Source: JBPOFM01 sp041391925 (GTDB lineage Bacteria; Bacteroidota; Bacteroidia; Flavobacteriales; Flavobacteriaceae). From it: a stretch of DNA of 64,000 bases. This document shows, one piece after another, positions 54,919-63,558 of the stretch (position 1 is the first letter of the stretch; the number at the start of each line of letters is the position of its first letter). The notes under the pieces are model-generated. The model made no database searches, was not told the origin of the DNA, and saw nothing but the letters and a program-made list of their open reading frames with translations. Made by a program: the position numbers and the translations under genes. The stretch is from positions 124,001-188,000 of the forward strand of contig JAWKNA010000006.1 in the NCBI GenBank assembly GCA_041391925.1, given 5' to 3'.

Positions 54919-56295
54919 ATGAGTAAATACGATATTATTGTTCTTGGAAGTGGTCCTGGAGGCTACGTTACGGCCATCAGAGCTTCACAATTAGGATTCA
55001 AAACAGCTATAATTGAAAAAGAAAGTCTTGGAGGCGTTTGCCTCAACTGGGGTTGTATTCCAACAAAAGCACTTTTAAAGTCAGCTCAAGTATTCGATTA
55101 TCTAAAACATGCGGAAGATTATGGACTTTCTGTAAAAGGGTATGACAAAGATTTTGGAGCGGTAATCAAAAGAAGCCGAGGGGTAGCAGAAGGTATGAGC
55201 AAAGGCGTTCAATTCCTCATGAAGAAGAACAAAATTGACGTTATTGACGGTTTTGGAAAGCTAAAACCAGGCAAAAAAGTGGATGTTGATGGAAAAGAAT
55301 ATAGCGCAGACCATATCATCATCGCAACTGGAGCACGCTCACGCGAATTGCCTAGCCTAAAACAAGATGGTAAAAAGGTCATTGGCTATCGAGAGGCTAT
55401 GAGTCTAAAAGAGCAACCCAAGAAAATGATTGTTGTAGGTTCTGGTGCTATTGGAGTTGAATTTGCTTATTTCTACAACGCCCTGGGAACTGAAGTTACC
55501 ATTGTGGAATTCTTGCCTAATGTTGTCCCTGTGGAAGATGAGGATGTTTCAAAACAATTGGAAAAGTCATTTAAAAAAAGTGGCATCAACATTATGACCT
55601 CTTCGGAAGTGACCAAAGTAGACACCTCCGGAAACGGCGTTAAAGCCACCGTTAAAACCTCCAAGGGTGAAGAAACACTTGAAGCGGATATCATTTTATC
55701 TGCGGTTGGAATTAAATCCAATATCGAAAATATCGGATTGGAAGATGTAGGTATTGCGATTGACAGAGATAAAATTTTGGTCAATAAGTATTACCAAACT
55801 AATATTCCTGGATATTATGCCATTGGTGATGTTACTCCAGGTCAGGCATTGGCACACGTTGCTTCGGCTGAGGGCATACTTTGTGTAGAAAAAATAGCAG
55901 GTCAACATGTTGAAGCTTTGGATTATGGAAATATTCCAGGCTGTACTTATTGCTCTCCAGAAATAGCCAGTGTCGGTTTGACAGAAAAACAAGCCAAAGA
56001 AAAAGGATACGAAATCAAAGTAGGGAAATTCCCTTTCTCTGCTTCTGGTAAAGCAAGTGCTTCTGGAGCCAAAGATGGGTTTGTAAAAGTGATTTTTGAT
56101 GCCAAATATGGCGAATGGCTAGGCTGCCACATGATTGGTGCAGGTGTGACTGATATGATTGCTGAAGCTGTATTGGGTCGTAAACTAGAAACTACTGGAC
56201 ATGAAGTGTTGAAGGCCGTACACCCTCACCCGACCATGAGTGAAGCTGTGATGGAAGCCGTTGCAGATGCTTATGGAGAAGTGATACATCTGTAA
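54919..56295 (+). CDS. lpdA: Dihydrolipoyl dehydrogenase
   Basis: The E3 subunit of 2-oxoacid dehydrogenase complexes reoxidises dihydrolipoamide with FAD and NAD. The FAD loop is VLGSGPGGYVTAIRA (residues 8-22), the redox disulfide is Cys41-Cys46 in GGVCLNWGCIPTK, the NAD loop is VVGSGAIGVEFAY, the FAD-phosphate strand is GYYAIGDVTPGQALAHVA, and the catalytic His-Glu pair is in HPHPTMSEAVMEA. The length of 458 residues is normal. The gene stands alone; the E1 and E2 genes are not in the window. Confidence 0.95.
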   Translation: MSKYDIIVLGSGPGGYVTAIRASQLGFKTAIIEKESLGGVCLNWGCIPTKALLKSAQVFDYLKHAEDYGLSVKGYDKDFGAVIKRSRGVAEGMSKGVQFLMKKNKIDVIDGFGKLKPGKKVDVDGKEYSADHIIIATGARSRELPSLKQDGKKVIGYREAMSLKEQPKKMIVVGSGAIGVEFAYFYNALGTEVTIVEFLPNVVPVEDEDVSKQLEKSFKKSGINIMTSSEVTKVDTSGNGVKATVKTSKGEETLEADIILSAVGIKSNIENIGLEDVGIAIDRDKILVNKYYQTNIPGYYAIGDVTPGQALAHVASAEGILCVEKIAGQHVEALDYGNIPGCTYCSPEIASVGLTEKQAKEKGYEIKVGKFPFSASGKASASGAKDGFVKVIFDAKYGEWLGCHMIGAGVTDMIAEAVLGRKLETTGHEVLKAVHPHPTMSEAVMEAVADAYGEVIHL

Positions 56296-56325
56296 ATAAA
56301 GAAAAAAGAATATAGAATAGAGATA

Positions 56326-56354
56326 AAGGCGGTTCATTTGAATCGTCTTTTTTT
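56326..56354 (+). terminator. Terminator of lpdA
   Basis: AAAGGCGGTTC and GAATCGTCTTT pair with two G-U pairs, followed by TTTT. Confidence 0.75.
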
Positions 56355-56367
56355 ATAAAATTCACAA

Positions 56368-56784
56368 TCAAAGAAAACTCTGTATCGCCAATTCGTAGCT
56401 CTGAAGTCCAAAGCCAAGAATAACACCTTTGGCATTTCGGGAAATATAAGATTTGTGCCTCATCTTTTCTCTGTTGAACGTGTTGGATATATGAACTTCA
56501 ACTACTGGTGTCTCAATAGCCTTTACAGCATCCCCTATCCCGATGGAGGTATGTGTGTAAGCTGCTGCATTTAAAATAATACCATCAAAACTAAATCCGA
56601 CTTCATGTAGTTTATCAATCAACTCTCCTTCAACATTGGATTGATAATGGTGAATATCCACATTTGAATATTTAAGTTTTAATTCCTCCAAAAATTCGGT
56701 AAAGGACAGATGTCCATACACTTCTGGTTCACGAGTTCCCAAAAGATTTAAGTTTGGCCCATTGATAATCATCAGTTTCTTCAT
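56368..56784 (-). CDS. aroQ: 3-dehydroquinate dehydratase, type II
   Basis: AroQ dehydrates 3-dehydroquinate in the shikimate pathway. Family signatures: IINGPNLNLLGTREPEVYG, with the catalytic tyrosine and arginine loop; YQSNVEGELIDKLHE; IILNAAAYTHTSIGI; and VEVHISNTFNREKMRHKSYIS. At 138 residues it has the usual type II length. It is transcribed alone after the xerD-side barrel genes and is convergent with lpdA. Confidence 0.95.
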   Translation of the reverse strand: MKKLMIINGPNLNLLGTREPEVYGHLSFTEFLEELKLKYSNVDIHHYQSNVEGELIDKLHEVGFSFDGIILNAAAYTHTSIGIGDAVKAIETPVVEVHISNTFNREKMRHKSYISRNAKGVILGFGLQSYELAIQSFL

Positions 56785-56810
56785 AAAGTAAATATATCAA
56801 AAATAAAGCA

Positions 56811-56842
56811 TAAAAAAACCGAAGAACAGTTCTTCGGTTTTT
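56811..56842 (-). terminator. Terminator hairpin with ACCGAAG / CTTCGGT core
   Basis: AAACCGAAGAAC and GTTCTTCGGTTT flank a single base, with a T run on the minus strand. It ends the barrel gene at 56859. Confidence 0.85.
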
Positions 56843-56858
56843 AACTAAGTCTTATTGC

Positions 56859-57455
56859 TTAAAATCGGAATGCTGCTCCGAATCTGACCCGCTTGGTATT
56901 AAAAGCAGTAAAAAATTCATTTCTGGAATCCGCACCATCAAAATCAGGTTTGGTTGTACTATATCCTAAAGCACCCAAAGAGGCTTGCAGCACAAAACAG
57001 TCACTTAACCAATAATTGAATCCTACCGACAATGATCCTTCAAAACCTGTTACCTTATAGTCATCAGTATCATAATTTGTGGACATGTAATCAAAATTGA
57101 CACCTGCAAAAGGCGTAAATTGGAGCTTTGGGCTGAAATAATAATTTCCATAAGCACCCACGCTAAAAGTACTGTATTTGTCAACTTCGTCGCCATCGAC
57201 TTCATACTTGGTGGACATATAACCCAATTGGCCACCAATTTCTATATCATCGGTAACAAAAACACCCAAACAAGGCATCACTTTAAAACTGTTCTCCTTG
57301 TTGTCTCCTTCCTTTGTGGAATTATAGGCAAATTTGGCACTCAAGCTTATATCACCTTTGTTCCAACCTCCTACGGTTAACTTATCTTCTCCTTGGGCCA
57401 TCACTTGACCCATTACAAACGTTGCCAACGTGGCAAATACTAAAACTGTTTTCAT
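56859..57455 (-). CDS. Outer-membrane beta-barrel protein
   Basis: A signal peptide (VLVFATLATFVMGQVMAQ) precedes a compact barrel of about 180 residues. Strands include GDISLSAKFAYNSTKEGD, IEIGGQLGYMSTKYEVDG, FSVGAYGNYYFSPKLQFTPFAGVNFDY, and a final KRVRFGAAFRF ending in Phe, the usual sorting signal for BAM insertion. This is an OMP_b-brl family member, function unknown. It is the first of five tandem barrels on this strand, each followed by a similar hairpin. Confidence 0.8.
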   Translation of the reverse strand: MKTVLVFATLATFVMGQVMAQGEDKLTVGGWNKGDISLSAKFAYNSTKEGDNKENSFKVMPCLGVFVTDDIEIGGQLGYMSTKYEVDGDEVDKYSTFSVGAYGNYYFSPKLQFTPFAGVNFDYMSTNYDTDDYKVTGFEGSLSVGFNYWLSDCFVLQASLGALGYSTTKPDFDGADSRNEFFTAFNTKRVRFGAAFRF

Positions 57456-57637
57456 AAGGTTTGGTTTATTAGATTAATAATCAACAAGTTAATAAAAATA
57501 TTTTCGCCCTATTTTCGGGCAGCTATTTTTTTTAACAATTTTATAAACAAACAAAAACAGAAATTCTATATAAATCCTGGAATTATAGATTACCGTAAAA
57601 CGGTAATAACATTAACGGATAAAAGAGCTAGCGATAT

Positions 57638-58213
57638 TTAAAAGAAGTAACCTAACGATATTTGAAAAACACTATTCTTGAAATTTTGATCCAATTCCTT
57701 TCTCACCAAATTTGTCAGTCCCCAATTATATCTTCCCACTAAACTCCACCCACTATTGGTTTGAAATCCAACACCTAAATTGAGGCTCAAATCATTGTCG
57801 CGCATTGCATCCTTGATGTTAATTTTCTCATTATCGTCATTCGCTTTCCTTTTCAGTTTGGCTGTGTTCAAATAACCGATTTGTGGTCCAGCTTCCAGAA
57901 ATATTCCTTTATTCATAAAGTATTTAACCATGATTGGGATGTTGATATACGAGAATCGATACCTTTCTTTCAAATCTTCAGTTTCAAAATCAAAACCTTG
58001 CTGTGAATAAACGATTTCAGGTTGAATGGCCCACTTTTCAGTATATAGCGCCTCCATAATTCCACCAATATGAAATGATGTGATGGATGCTGTATTGGAT
58101 TCATACCCTGAAGCATTTGCAAAATTGACACCTGCTTTCAACCCAAACCTGACATCCTGGGCTTTTATGCACATGGAAAAAACACAAAGACAAGAGAGCA
58201 AAAAGTATTTCAT
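57638..58213 (-). CDS. Outer-membrane beta-barrel protein (PorT-like family)
   Basis: The signal peptide is MKYFLLSCLCVFSMCIKAQ. It leads into VRFGLKAGVNFANASGYES, the standard family opening. Later strands are WAIQPEIVYSQQGFDF, FSYINIPIMVKYFMNKGIFLEAGPQIGYL, SLNLGVGFQTNSGWSLVGRYNWGL, and FQISLGYFF at the C-terminus. About 190 residues in total. The closest in-window relatives are the genes at 14599 and 58346. There is a 180-bp AT-rich gap to the next gene with no clear terminator at its own 3' end. Confidence 0.85.
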   Translation of the reverse strand: MKYFLLSCLCVFSMCIKAQDVRFGLKAGVNFANASGYESNTASITSFHIGGIMEALYTEKWAIQPEIVYSQQGFDFETEDLKERYRFSYINIPIMVKYFMNKGIFLEAGPQIGYLNTAKLKRKANDDNEKINIKDAMRDNDLSLNLGVGFQTNSGWSLVGRYNWGLTNLVRKELDQNFKNSVFQISLGYFF

Positions 58214-58291
58214 AATGATGATACTGTAATTTAAATAAAAATAACATTAATGCATTTGATAGCAAACATAATAGGTATAAATTTAAAAGCA

Positions 58292-58328
58292 TAAAAAAAA
58301 CCGAAGTGCAGAACTTCGGCTTTTTTTA
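58292..58328 (-). terminator. Terminator hairpin with CCGAAG / CTTCGG core
   Basis: CCGAAGT (58301-58307) and ACTTCGG (58313-58319), with a T run on the minus strand. It ends the barrel gene at 58346. Confidence 0.85.
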
Positions 58329-58345
58329 ATGCTTTAAAGTGTTTT

Positions 58346-58972
58346 TTATAGATTGAACAGCACTCCAACATTGAAACTGCTTCTCGAATTAACAACATCA
58401 GAGCCTCCTGCATTTCCTGCAAAAATATCTATAAATCCATACTGTTCTTCATATTCAATAAACAGTTTCGTATTATCTGCAATTGGAAACTTATATCCAA
58501 TACCAAAAGCAAGACCGAAATCGGTTGAAGAGAACGCATCTTTAAAATCCATTCCCTTTTCTTTGTCTTTAGCATTTAACAGAAATCCGACATAGGGTCC
58601 AAAATTGAGGTGCCATTTTCTTGTCGAACCAAAATGCCAATTCGCCATTACGGGAATCGTGAGATAATTAATGTTGTAATCCGTGACATAATAGCCGTCT
58701 TCTGTATCAACGTAACCATCAGCCCATCCTTTTTGGTCATAAATCAATCGCGTTTTGATGCCCCAACGGTCTGAGAAGTAATATTCTCCAATAGCGGCTA
58801 TATTAAGCGCCACCTTTGTGTTGGCATTAGAACCATAGTCAGAAGGCACATCCACTGTTGAAAGGTTGAGCCCAACAGATCCACCCAATTCAAAGGTTCC
58901 TTTGTCGTTTTGTGCATGGGCATTAAATAAAAAAAAGGCCACAAAGCCTGCAATAAGTAATTGTTTTTTCAT
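58346..58972 (-). CDS. Outer-membrane beta-barrel protein
   Basis: The signal peptide (LLIAGFVAFFLFNAHAQ) is followed by GTFELGGSVGLNLSTVDVP and typical strands such as IAAIGEYYFSDRWGIKTRLIYD, YLTIPVMANWHFGSTRKWHLNFGPYVGFLL, and STDFGLAFGIGYKFPI. The C-terminus is SRSSFNVGVLFNL. Length is 208 residues. Its promoter region (59012-59041) is a near copy of the one before the next barrel gene, so the two share an origin by duplication. Function unknown. Confidence 0.85.
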   Translation of the reverse strand: MKKQLLIAGFVAFFLFNAHAQNDKGTFELGGSVGLNLSTVDVPSDYGSNANTKVALNIAAIGEYYFSDRWGIKTRLIYDQKGWADGYVDTEDGYYVTDYNINYLTIPVMANWHFGSTRKWHLNFGPYVGFLLNAKDKEKGMDFKDAFSSTDFGLAFGIGYKFPIADNTKLFIEYEEQYGFIDIFAGNAGGSDVVNSRSSFNVGVLFNL

Positions 58973-59011
58973 AATAGATTTTAGTGTATAATGAAGTTAA
59001 AATTCAATGGG

Positions 59012-59041
59012 CAAAAATAGAACTATAATTGACATTCATAA
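59012..59041 (-). promoter_or_regulatory. Promoter of barrel gene 58346-58972
   Basis: On the minus strand TTA (59041-59039), 19 bp, then TATTTTTG (59019-59012), an exact -7 match. The start codon is 40 bp downstream. Confidence 0.65.
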
Positions 59042-59085
59042 CTGAAAAAAAAAAGAATTTTCTGATAAAGTCTTATAACAAAATG

Positions 59086-59118
59086 ATAAAAAAACCGAAG
59101 CACTGGCTTCGGTTTTTT
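59086..59118 (-). terminator. Terminator hairpin with ACCGAAGC / GCTTCGGT
   Basis: The arms at 59094-59101 and 59106-59113 are perfect; a T run follows on the minus strand. It ends the barrel gene at 59134. Confidence 0.9.
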
Positions 59119-59133
59119 AAAATCATTGTCGAA

Positions 59134-59646
59134 TCAGAATTTATATCCTAAACCGACATTCAATGAGTTGAGTCTATCAGTAATATCTAATGAACCATTA
59201 TAGCGATTTGTTATTTCCAAACCATATCTGGCTTCAACAAAAAAGTGCTCGTTAATATCATAAACAGCACCAAAAGTAAGGTCAAGTCCAAAGGAATTGA
59301 AATCTTCAGGTACTTCGTCCAAAAACAAACTAGCTTGTGGACCAGCTAATAAACTAAATTTATCAGCCACATAAAATTTAGCTAAAACTGGAAAATAAAG
59401 AAATCCTGTCTCAGCGACATTGGCGTACAAAACCTCAGGTTGAACATGAAATTTTTCAGAAATTTGGATATCGACCAAACCACCTACATAAAACCCAGAT
59501 TCACTTGATGAAACTGCAATATCCTCAGCTTTAGCACGTTCAGATATACTTAGGAAACCAGCAACAAGCCCAAATTTAGTATCTTGAGCCTTGGATGTTG
59601 TCAATGCTGACAAAGCAATAATTGCTATAACTAATATTTTTTTCAT
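59134..59646 (-). CDS. Outer-membrane beta-barrel protein
   Basis: The signal peptide (ILVIAIIALSALTTSKAQ) leads into TKFGLVAGFLSISERAKAED, then GFYVGGLVDIQISEKFHVQPEVLYAN, FPVLAKFYVADKFSLLAGPQAS, LTFGAVYDINEHFFVEARYGL, and the final LNVGLGYKF. It is 170 residues, an OMP_b-brl_2 protein of unknown function. The arrangement of strands is the same as in the gene at 14599. It has its own promoter and terminator, so it is transcribed alone. Confidence 0.85.
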   Translation of the reverse strand: MKKILVIAIIALSALTTSKAQDTKFGLVAGFLSISERAKAEDIAVSSSESGFYVGGLVDIQISEKFHVQPEVLYANVAETGFLYFPVLAKFYVADKFSLLAGPQASLFLDEVPEDFNSFGLDLTFGAVYDINEHFFVEARYGLEITNRYNGSLDITDRLNSLNVGLGYKF

Positions 59647-59683
59647 GATAAATTAAGTTTAGATTAGGTTAAAATTCAGAGCG

Positions 59684-59713
59684 CAAAATTAAAACTATTG
59701 TTGACATTCACAA
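59684..59713 (-). promoter_or_regulatory. Promoter of barrel gene 59134-59646
   Basis: On the minus strand TTG (59713-59711), 19 bp, then TAATTTTG (59691-59684). This fits the Bacteroidetes consensus and resembles 59012-59041 in the surrounding bases too. Confidence 0.75.
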
Positions 59714-59747
59714 CTGAAAATAAAGAATTTTCTGATATAAATTAAGA

Positions 59748-59784
59748 CAAAAAAAACCGAAGCGATATGCTTCGGTTTTTTTTA
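59748..59784 (-). terminator. Terminator hairpin with ACCGAAGC / GCTTCGGT
   Basis: The arms at 59756-59763 and 59769-59776 match perfectly around GATAT; runs of A and T flank both sides. Confidence 0.9.
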
Positions 59785-59798
59785 TGATTTAAAGTAGA

Positions 59799-60272
59799 TT
59801 ACAACTTAAATTCTACTCCTAAATTTAATGAGCTTATTGAAACCCCATTAACGCTTATTCCTTTGTAAGCTAAAACTAAATCCACACTTTCACTAACGCC
59901 ATACTGTACCTTTGGTGCGTAGTAAAATCCGCTATCAAGTCCAGAAGGATTAATTCCAATGGCATATCCTAAATCAGCTCCAATTGTAAAATCTTCAGAA
60001 ACATTAAAACGTCCAGCAGCAGCAATTGGTAAAAATCCTAATGCATCAGCTCCATCTTTTCCAAGATAAGTAGAGTAACCAGCCGTCAAACCAGCATCGA
60101 ATTCCTCTGAAACATTCCACAAATAACTAACATCTACGGCAATGTTTACACTACTGTAGTCTTTAATGTCTCCCATAGGCAAACCTACATTAGCTCCAAC
60201 TCTGAAATCTTGAGCGTTAACATTAGATAATCCAAAAACTGCAAACGCAGCAATTAACATTAATTTTTTCAT
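59799..60272 (-). CDS. Outer-membrane beta-barrel protein
   Basis: The signal peptide (LMLIAAFAVFGLSNVNAQ) precedes DFRVGANVGLPMGDIKDYSS, then VAVDVSYLWNVSEEFDAGLTAGYSTYLG-type strands. A segment DFTIGADLGYAIGINPSG follows, then SVDLVLAYKGISVNGVSISS, and LNLGVEFKL at the end. It is 157 residues, the smallest of the five. Compared with the other four it is more divergent in sequence. It is divergent to xerD, with a 221-bp gap that should hold both promoters. Confidence 0.85.
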   Translation of the reverse strand: MKKLMLIAAFAVFGLSNVNAQDFRVGANVGLPMGDIKDYSSVNIAVDVSYLWNVSEEFDAGLTAGYSTYLGKDGADALGFLPIAAAGRFNVSEDFTIGADLGYAIGINPSGLDSGFYYAPKVQYGVSESVDLVLAYKGISVNGVSISSLNLGVEFKL

Positions 60273-60493
60273 AATTTATAAGTTTTTAAAATTGATTGGT
60301 ACAAACTAAATACATTTTTTTGAGATATTAAAGATATTTTAAACAGTTATTAACAATTTAGTTAACATTAATTTTTAAATTACTGTATATCAAATATTTA
60401 AAATATTGGTTATTAACAATAATCTTAAAAAATACGACAAATGGCGTACATAAAATAGCGATTTTTAACTGTTTTTAAGCTATTTTTGAAGCG

Positions 60494-61405
60494 ATGAATT
60501 GGCAAAATGCACTAAAAGATTACAAACACTATCTCAAAATTGAGCGTGGACTTTCCAATAACTCCATTATCAATTATGAGTATGACCTTAAAAAACTGGT
60601 CAATTATCTCAATGAATTTGATATCTCAGCATCTCCTGTGGATATAGAGCATTCTGTGGTTCAAGAGTTTATATACCATATTTCAAAAACGCAGAATCCA
60701 AGGTCGCAATCGCGAATTATTTCTGGGTTGCGTAGTTTTTTTGGCTATTTGGTTTTTGAGGATTATAGGTCAAGTAATCCTTTAGATTTGATAGAATCGC
60801 CAAAAATCGGAAGGAAACTCCCAGACACCTTAAGCCTTTCGGACATCGACCGTTTGATAGGTGCCATCAGCCTTACCCACGAATATAACGGAATACGTCT
60901 TGGTGAACGTGATAAAACAATCTTAGAAACTTTGTATAGTTGTGGACTTCGTGTGAGCGAGCTTACGAATCTTAAAATTTCTGATTTGTTTTTTGACGAA
61001 GGCTTTATCAAAGTAACAGGAAAAGGTGACAAACAGCGTTTTGTTCCCATTGGACTCTCGACACAGAAAATCATCAACACCTATATCAATGAAGTTAGGT
61101 CCAAAATTCCTGTTCAACAAATCCATAAAGACACTTTGTTTTTAAATCAGCATGGCAAACAATTGACACGCGCCATGATTTTTACCATTATCAAACGGCT
61201 TTCAGAAAAAATAAATCTTAATAAAACGATCTCCCCTCATACCTTTCGCCATTCATTTGCAACACATTTATTGGAAAATGGAGCTGATTTACGTGCCATT
61301 CAATTGATGCTTGGCCATGAAAGCATTACAACCACTGAAATTTATATGCATGTAGACAGAAGTCATTTAAAAGAAGTGCTGAATAAATTTCATCCGAGAA
61401 AATAA
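60494..61405 (+). CDS. xerD: Site-specific tyrosine recombinase XerD-type
   Basis: XerC/D recombinases resolve chromosome dimers at dif. The N-terminal SAM-like domain starts NWQNALKDYKHYLKIERGLSNNSI. Catalytic residues are seen in LYSCGLRVSELTNL (Arg), VTGKGDKQRFVPI (Lys), HTFRHSFATHLLE (His, Arg), LMLGHESITTTEIYMHV (His, Tyr). The length of 303 residues is standard. No dif-like site is recognised nearby, and no mobile-element context exists, so this is the housekeeping enzyme. Confidence 0.92.
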   Translation: MNWQNALKDYKHYLKIERGLSNNSIINYEYDLKKLVNYLNEFDISASPVDIEHSVVQEFIYHISKTQNPRSQSRIISGLRSFFGYLVFEDYRSSNPLDLIESPKIGRKLPDTLSLSDIDRLIGAISLTHEYNGIRLGERDKTILETLYSCGLRVSELTNLKISDLFFDEGFIKVTGKGDKQRFVPIGLSTQKIINTYINEVRSKIPVQQIHKDTLFLNQHGKQLTRAMIFTIIKRLSEKINLNKTISPHTFRHSFATHLLENGADLRAIQLMLGHESITTTEIYMHVDRSHLKEVLNKFHPRK

Positions 61406-61434
61406 AAAAGCATCCATAATGTGGATGCTTTTTT
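61404..61434 (+). terminator. Terminator of xerD
   Basis: AAAGCATCCA and TGGATGCTTT flank a five-base loop, with T runs; it can also serve the convergent rny gene. Confidence 0.85.
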
Positions 61435-61454
61435 ACTTTATGCGGTTTATCAAC

Positions 61455-63032
61455 TTATTTAGCAATATTCACTGCTCTTGTTTCGCGAATTACGGTTACT
61501 TTAACCTGACCTGGATAGGTCATATCGGTTTGTATTTTTTGGGAGATTTCAAAGGACAGATTCGCAGCTTGCTCATCTGAAACCCTTTCACTTTCAACCA
61601 TCACTCGCAATTCTCTTCCTGCCTGAATGGCATAAGCTTTATTGACACCATTAAAGCCAAAGGCCACGTCTTCTAAATCCTTTAAGCGTTGGATATATGA
61701 ATCCAATACTTGGCGTCTTGCACCTGGTCGCGCACCTGAAATCGCATCACAAACTTGAATGATTGGGGACAGCAACGTAGTCATTTCTATCTCGTCGTGG
61801 TGCGCTCCAATGGCATTACAGATTTCTGGTTTTTCACCAAACTTTTCTGCCCATTGCATACCAAGTATAGCGTGTGGTGTTTCCATATCTGCTTCAGAAT
61901 CCGGAACCTTACCAATGTCGTGCAGCAACCCAGCTCGTTTGGCCAATTTTGGGTTCAAGCCCAGTTCTGCTGCCATCACACCGCAAAGTTTGGCTACTTC
62001 TCTGGAATGTTGAAGTAAATTTTGACCATACGATGAGCGGTATTTCATTCTACCAACCAATTTTATCAGTTCAGGGTGAAGACCGTGGATTCCAAGATCA
62101 ATCACCGTACGTTTTCCTACTTCGATGATTTCCTGCTCAATCTGTTTTCTTGTTTTTTCAACAACTTCTTCAATCTTTGCTGGATGGATTCTTCCGTCGG
62201 TCACCAATTTATGAAGTGATAGACGAGCAATTTCACGCCTTACAGAATCAAAACAGGAAAGAATAATGGCTTCGGGTGTATCGTCAACTATAATCTCTAC
62301 TCCTGTTGCAGCTTCAATGGCTCTAATGTTTCGTCCTTCTCGCCCAATAATTCGTCCTTTAACGTCATCCGATTCGATATTGAATACAGAGACGCAATTA
62401 TCGATTGCCTCTTCTGTTCCAATGCGTTGGATGGTATTGATGATGATTTTCTTTGCCTCTTGTTGCGCTGTCAATTTAGCTTCTTCGACCGCTCCCTGAA
62501 CATAAGCCATCGCATCAGCTTTGGCTTCATTTTTTAGCGATTCCACTAATTGTGATTTTGCCTCTTCGGCAGAAAGCCCTGAAATGACCTCTAATTGCTT
62601 GATTTGGCTTTTGTGTGCCTTCTCTACTTCATCTTTTTTCTTATCCAAAAACTCAAGTTTAAAATCACTTTCCTTGATTTTCTCTTCAAGTTCTTGGCTT
62701 AATTTTTTGTTTTTTGCCAACTCGTTGGATACTTGCGATTCTTTATCACGAGTGCGCTTTTCAGCTTCGGCTATTTTTTTGTCACGAGACAAGATAACTG
62801 TTTCGTGCTCTGCCTTGAGTTCTATAAATTTTTCTTTGGCCTGAAGCAGTTTGTCCTTTTTGATGGACTCTCCTTCTGCATTTGCCTGCTTTACTATTGA
62901 ATTCGCTTCATCCTGTGCATTTTTTAAGATTTTTGATGCATTGGTTTTCTCCATTGATTTCGCAACAATATAACCGAGTATTACTCCTAATACCAATCCA
63001 CCAACAATCATTAAAATTGTATTCGTTTCCAT
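61455..63032 (-). CDS. rny: Ribonuclease Y
   Basis: RNase Y is a membrane-anchored endoribonuclease that starts mRNA decay. One N-terminal membrane segment (MIVGGLVLGVILGYIVA, about residues 8-24) is followed by a long coiled coil (to about 190). The KH domain comes next (GRIIGREGRNIRAIEAATG), then the HD domain with SREVAKLCGVMAAELG, GLLHDIGKVPD and IGAHHDEIEM. The length is 525 residues. It lies downstream of a 6S-type RNA and zapA on the same strand. Confidence 0.95.
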   Translation of the reverse strand: METNTILMIVGGLVLGVILGYIVAKSMEKTNASKILKNAQDEANSIVKQANAEGESIKKDKLLQAKEKFIELKAEHETVILSRDKKIAEAEKRTRDKESQVSNELAKNKKLSQELEEKIKESDFKLEFLDKKKDEVEKAHKSQIKQLEVISGLSAEEAKSQLVESLKNEAKADAMAYVQGAVEEAKLTAQQEAKKIIINTIQRIGTEEAIDNCVSVFNIESDDVKGRIIGREGRNIRAIEAATGVEIIVDDTPEAIILSCFDSVRREIARLSLHKLVTDGRIHPAKIEEVVEKTRKQIEQEIIEVGKRTVIDLGIHGLHPELIKLVGRMKYRSSYGQNLLQHSREVAKLCGVMAAELGLNPKLAKRAGLLHDIGKVPDSEADMETPHAILGMQWAEKFGEKPEICNAIGAHHDEIEMTTLLSPIIQVCDAISGARPGARRQVLDSYIQRLKDLEDVAFGFNGVNKAYAIQAGRELRVMVESERVSDEQAANLSFEISQKIQTDMTYPGQVKVTVIRETRAVNIAK

Positions 63033-63050
63033 TTCTAGTTTAGTTTAGTT

Positions 63051-63220
63051 AAAAAAAAAGCCTACATCAGTTTCGAATTTTGTATAAACTCCTTAAAAAC
63101 AAGTTTAGGGCTAACAAACTGATCAAAAATCCGTTCGAAGACGGCTCGGTTTTACAGTTTAAACTCACCCTTTTTAAAGAATTAACGTTGAGTTTATCAA
63201 AAAAAATAACTAATGTAGGC
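63051..63220 (-). ncRNA. ssrS: 6S RNA (6S-Flavo type)
   Basis: On the minus strand the transcript would start near GCCTACAT (63220-63213) and end with ATGTAGGC (63067-63060) plus nine T, so the ends pair and form the terminator. Inside, ATAAACTC near the 5' end pairs with GAGTTTAT near the 3' end, and AAACTG pairs with CAGTTT around a C/G-rich hairpin. This gives one long rod with an open centre, as in 6S RNAs that bind RNA polymerase. The length of about 160-170 nt, and position next to zapA (as in E. coli), agree. A match to the Flavobacteria 6S family is inferred, not searched. Confidence 0.75.
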
Positions 63221-63247
63221 AGTAACCTATTTTTATTTAAAAGAACG

Positions 63248-63541
63248 TTAAGAGATTAAATGCTGATGAAGCAACTCATCCAAACCAACCAATCGGTTCT
63301 GGACATCTTCATTGACATACTCTTTATCTATCGATTTTTGTTCCACTTGGGAAGCAAACTGTAAGGCACACATGGCCAATACATCTTGTTTATCCCTTAC
63401 AGAATAATTTTGCTCAAATTGACTTATCATTGTCTCTATTTTCTTGGCAGCTTTTCGCAATCCCTCTTCTTGGCTCGGTGCTATCGTCAACGGATAGACT
63501 CTATTGGCGATGGATAGCTTTATTTTTAGCTGTTCAGACAT
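63248..63541 (-). CDS. zapA: Cell division protein ZapA
   Basis: ZapA crosslinks FtsZ filaments. It starts SEQLKIKLSIANRVYPLTIAP, typical of the family, followed by the helices EEGLRKAAKKIETMISQFEQ and QDVLAMCALQFASQVEQKS. The C-terminal coiled coil is short. Length is 97 residues. It is 17 bp downstream of the coiled-coil gene and upstream of the 6S RNA. Confidence 0.9.
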   Translation of the reverse strand: MSEQLKIKLSIANRVYPLTIAPSQEEGLRKAAKKIETMISQFEQNYSVRDKQDVLAMCALQFASQVEQKSIDKEYVNEDVQNRLVGLDELLHQHLIS

Positions 63542-63558
63542 TTGAATCTTTAGTTACA

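Noticed and set aside
60494..61405. Integrase of a mobile element
   Set aside because: The protein has normal XerD length and motifs, with no att repeats, tRNA end or cargo genes nearby.
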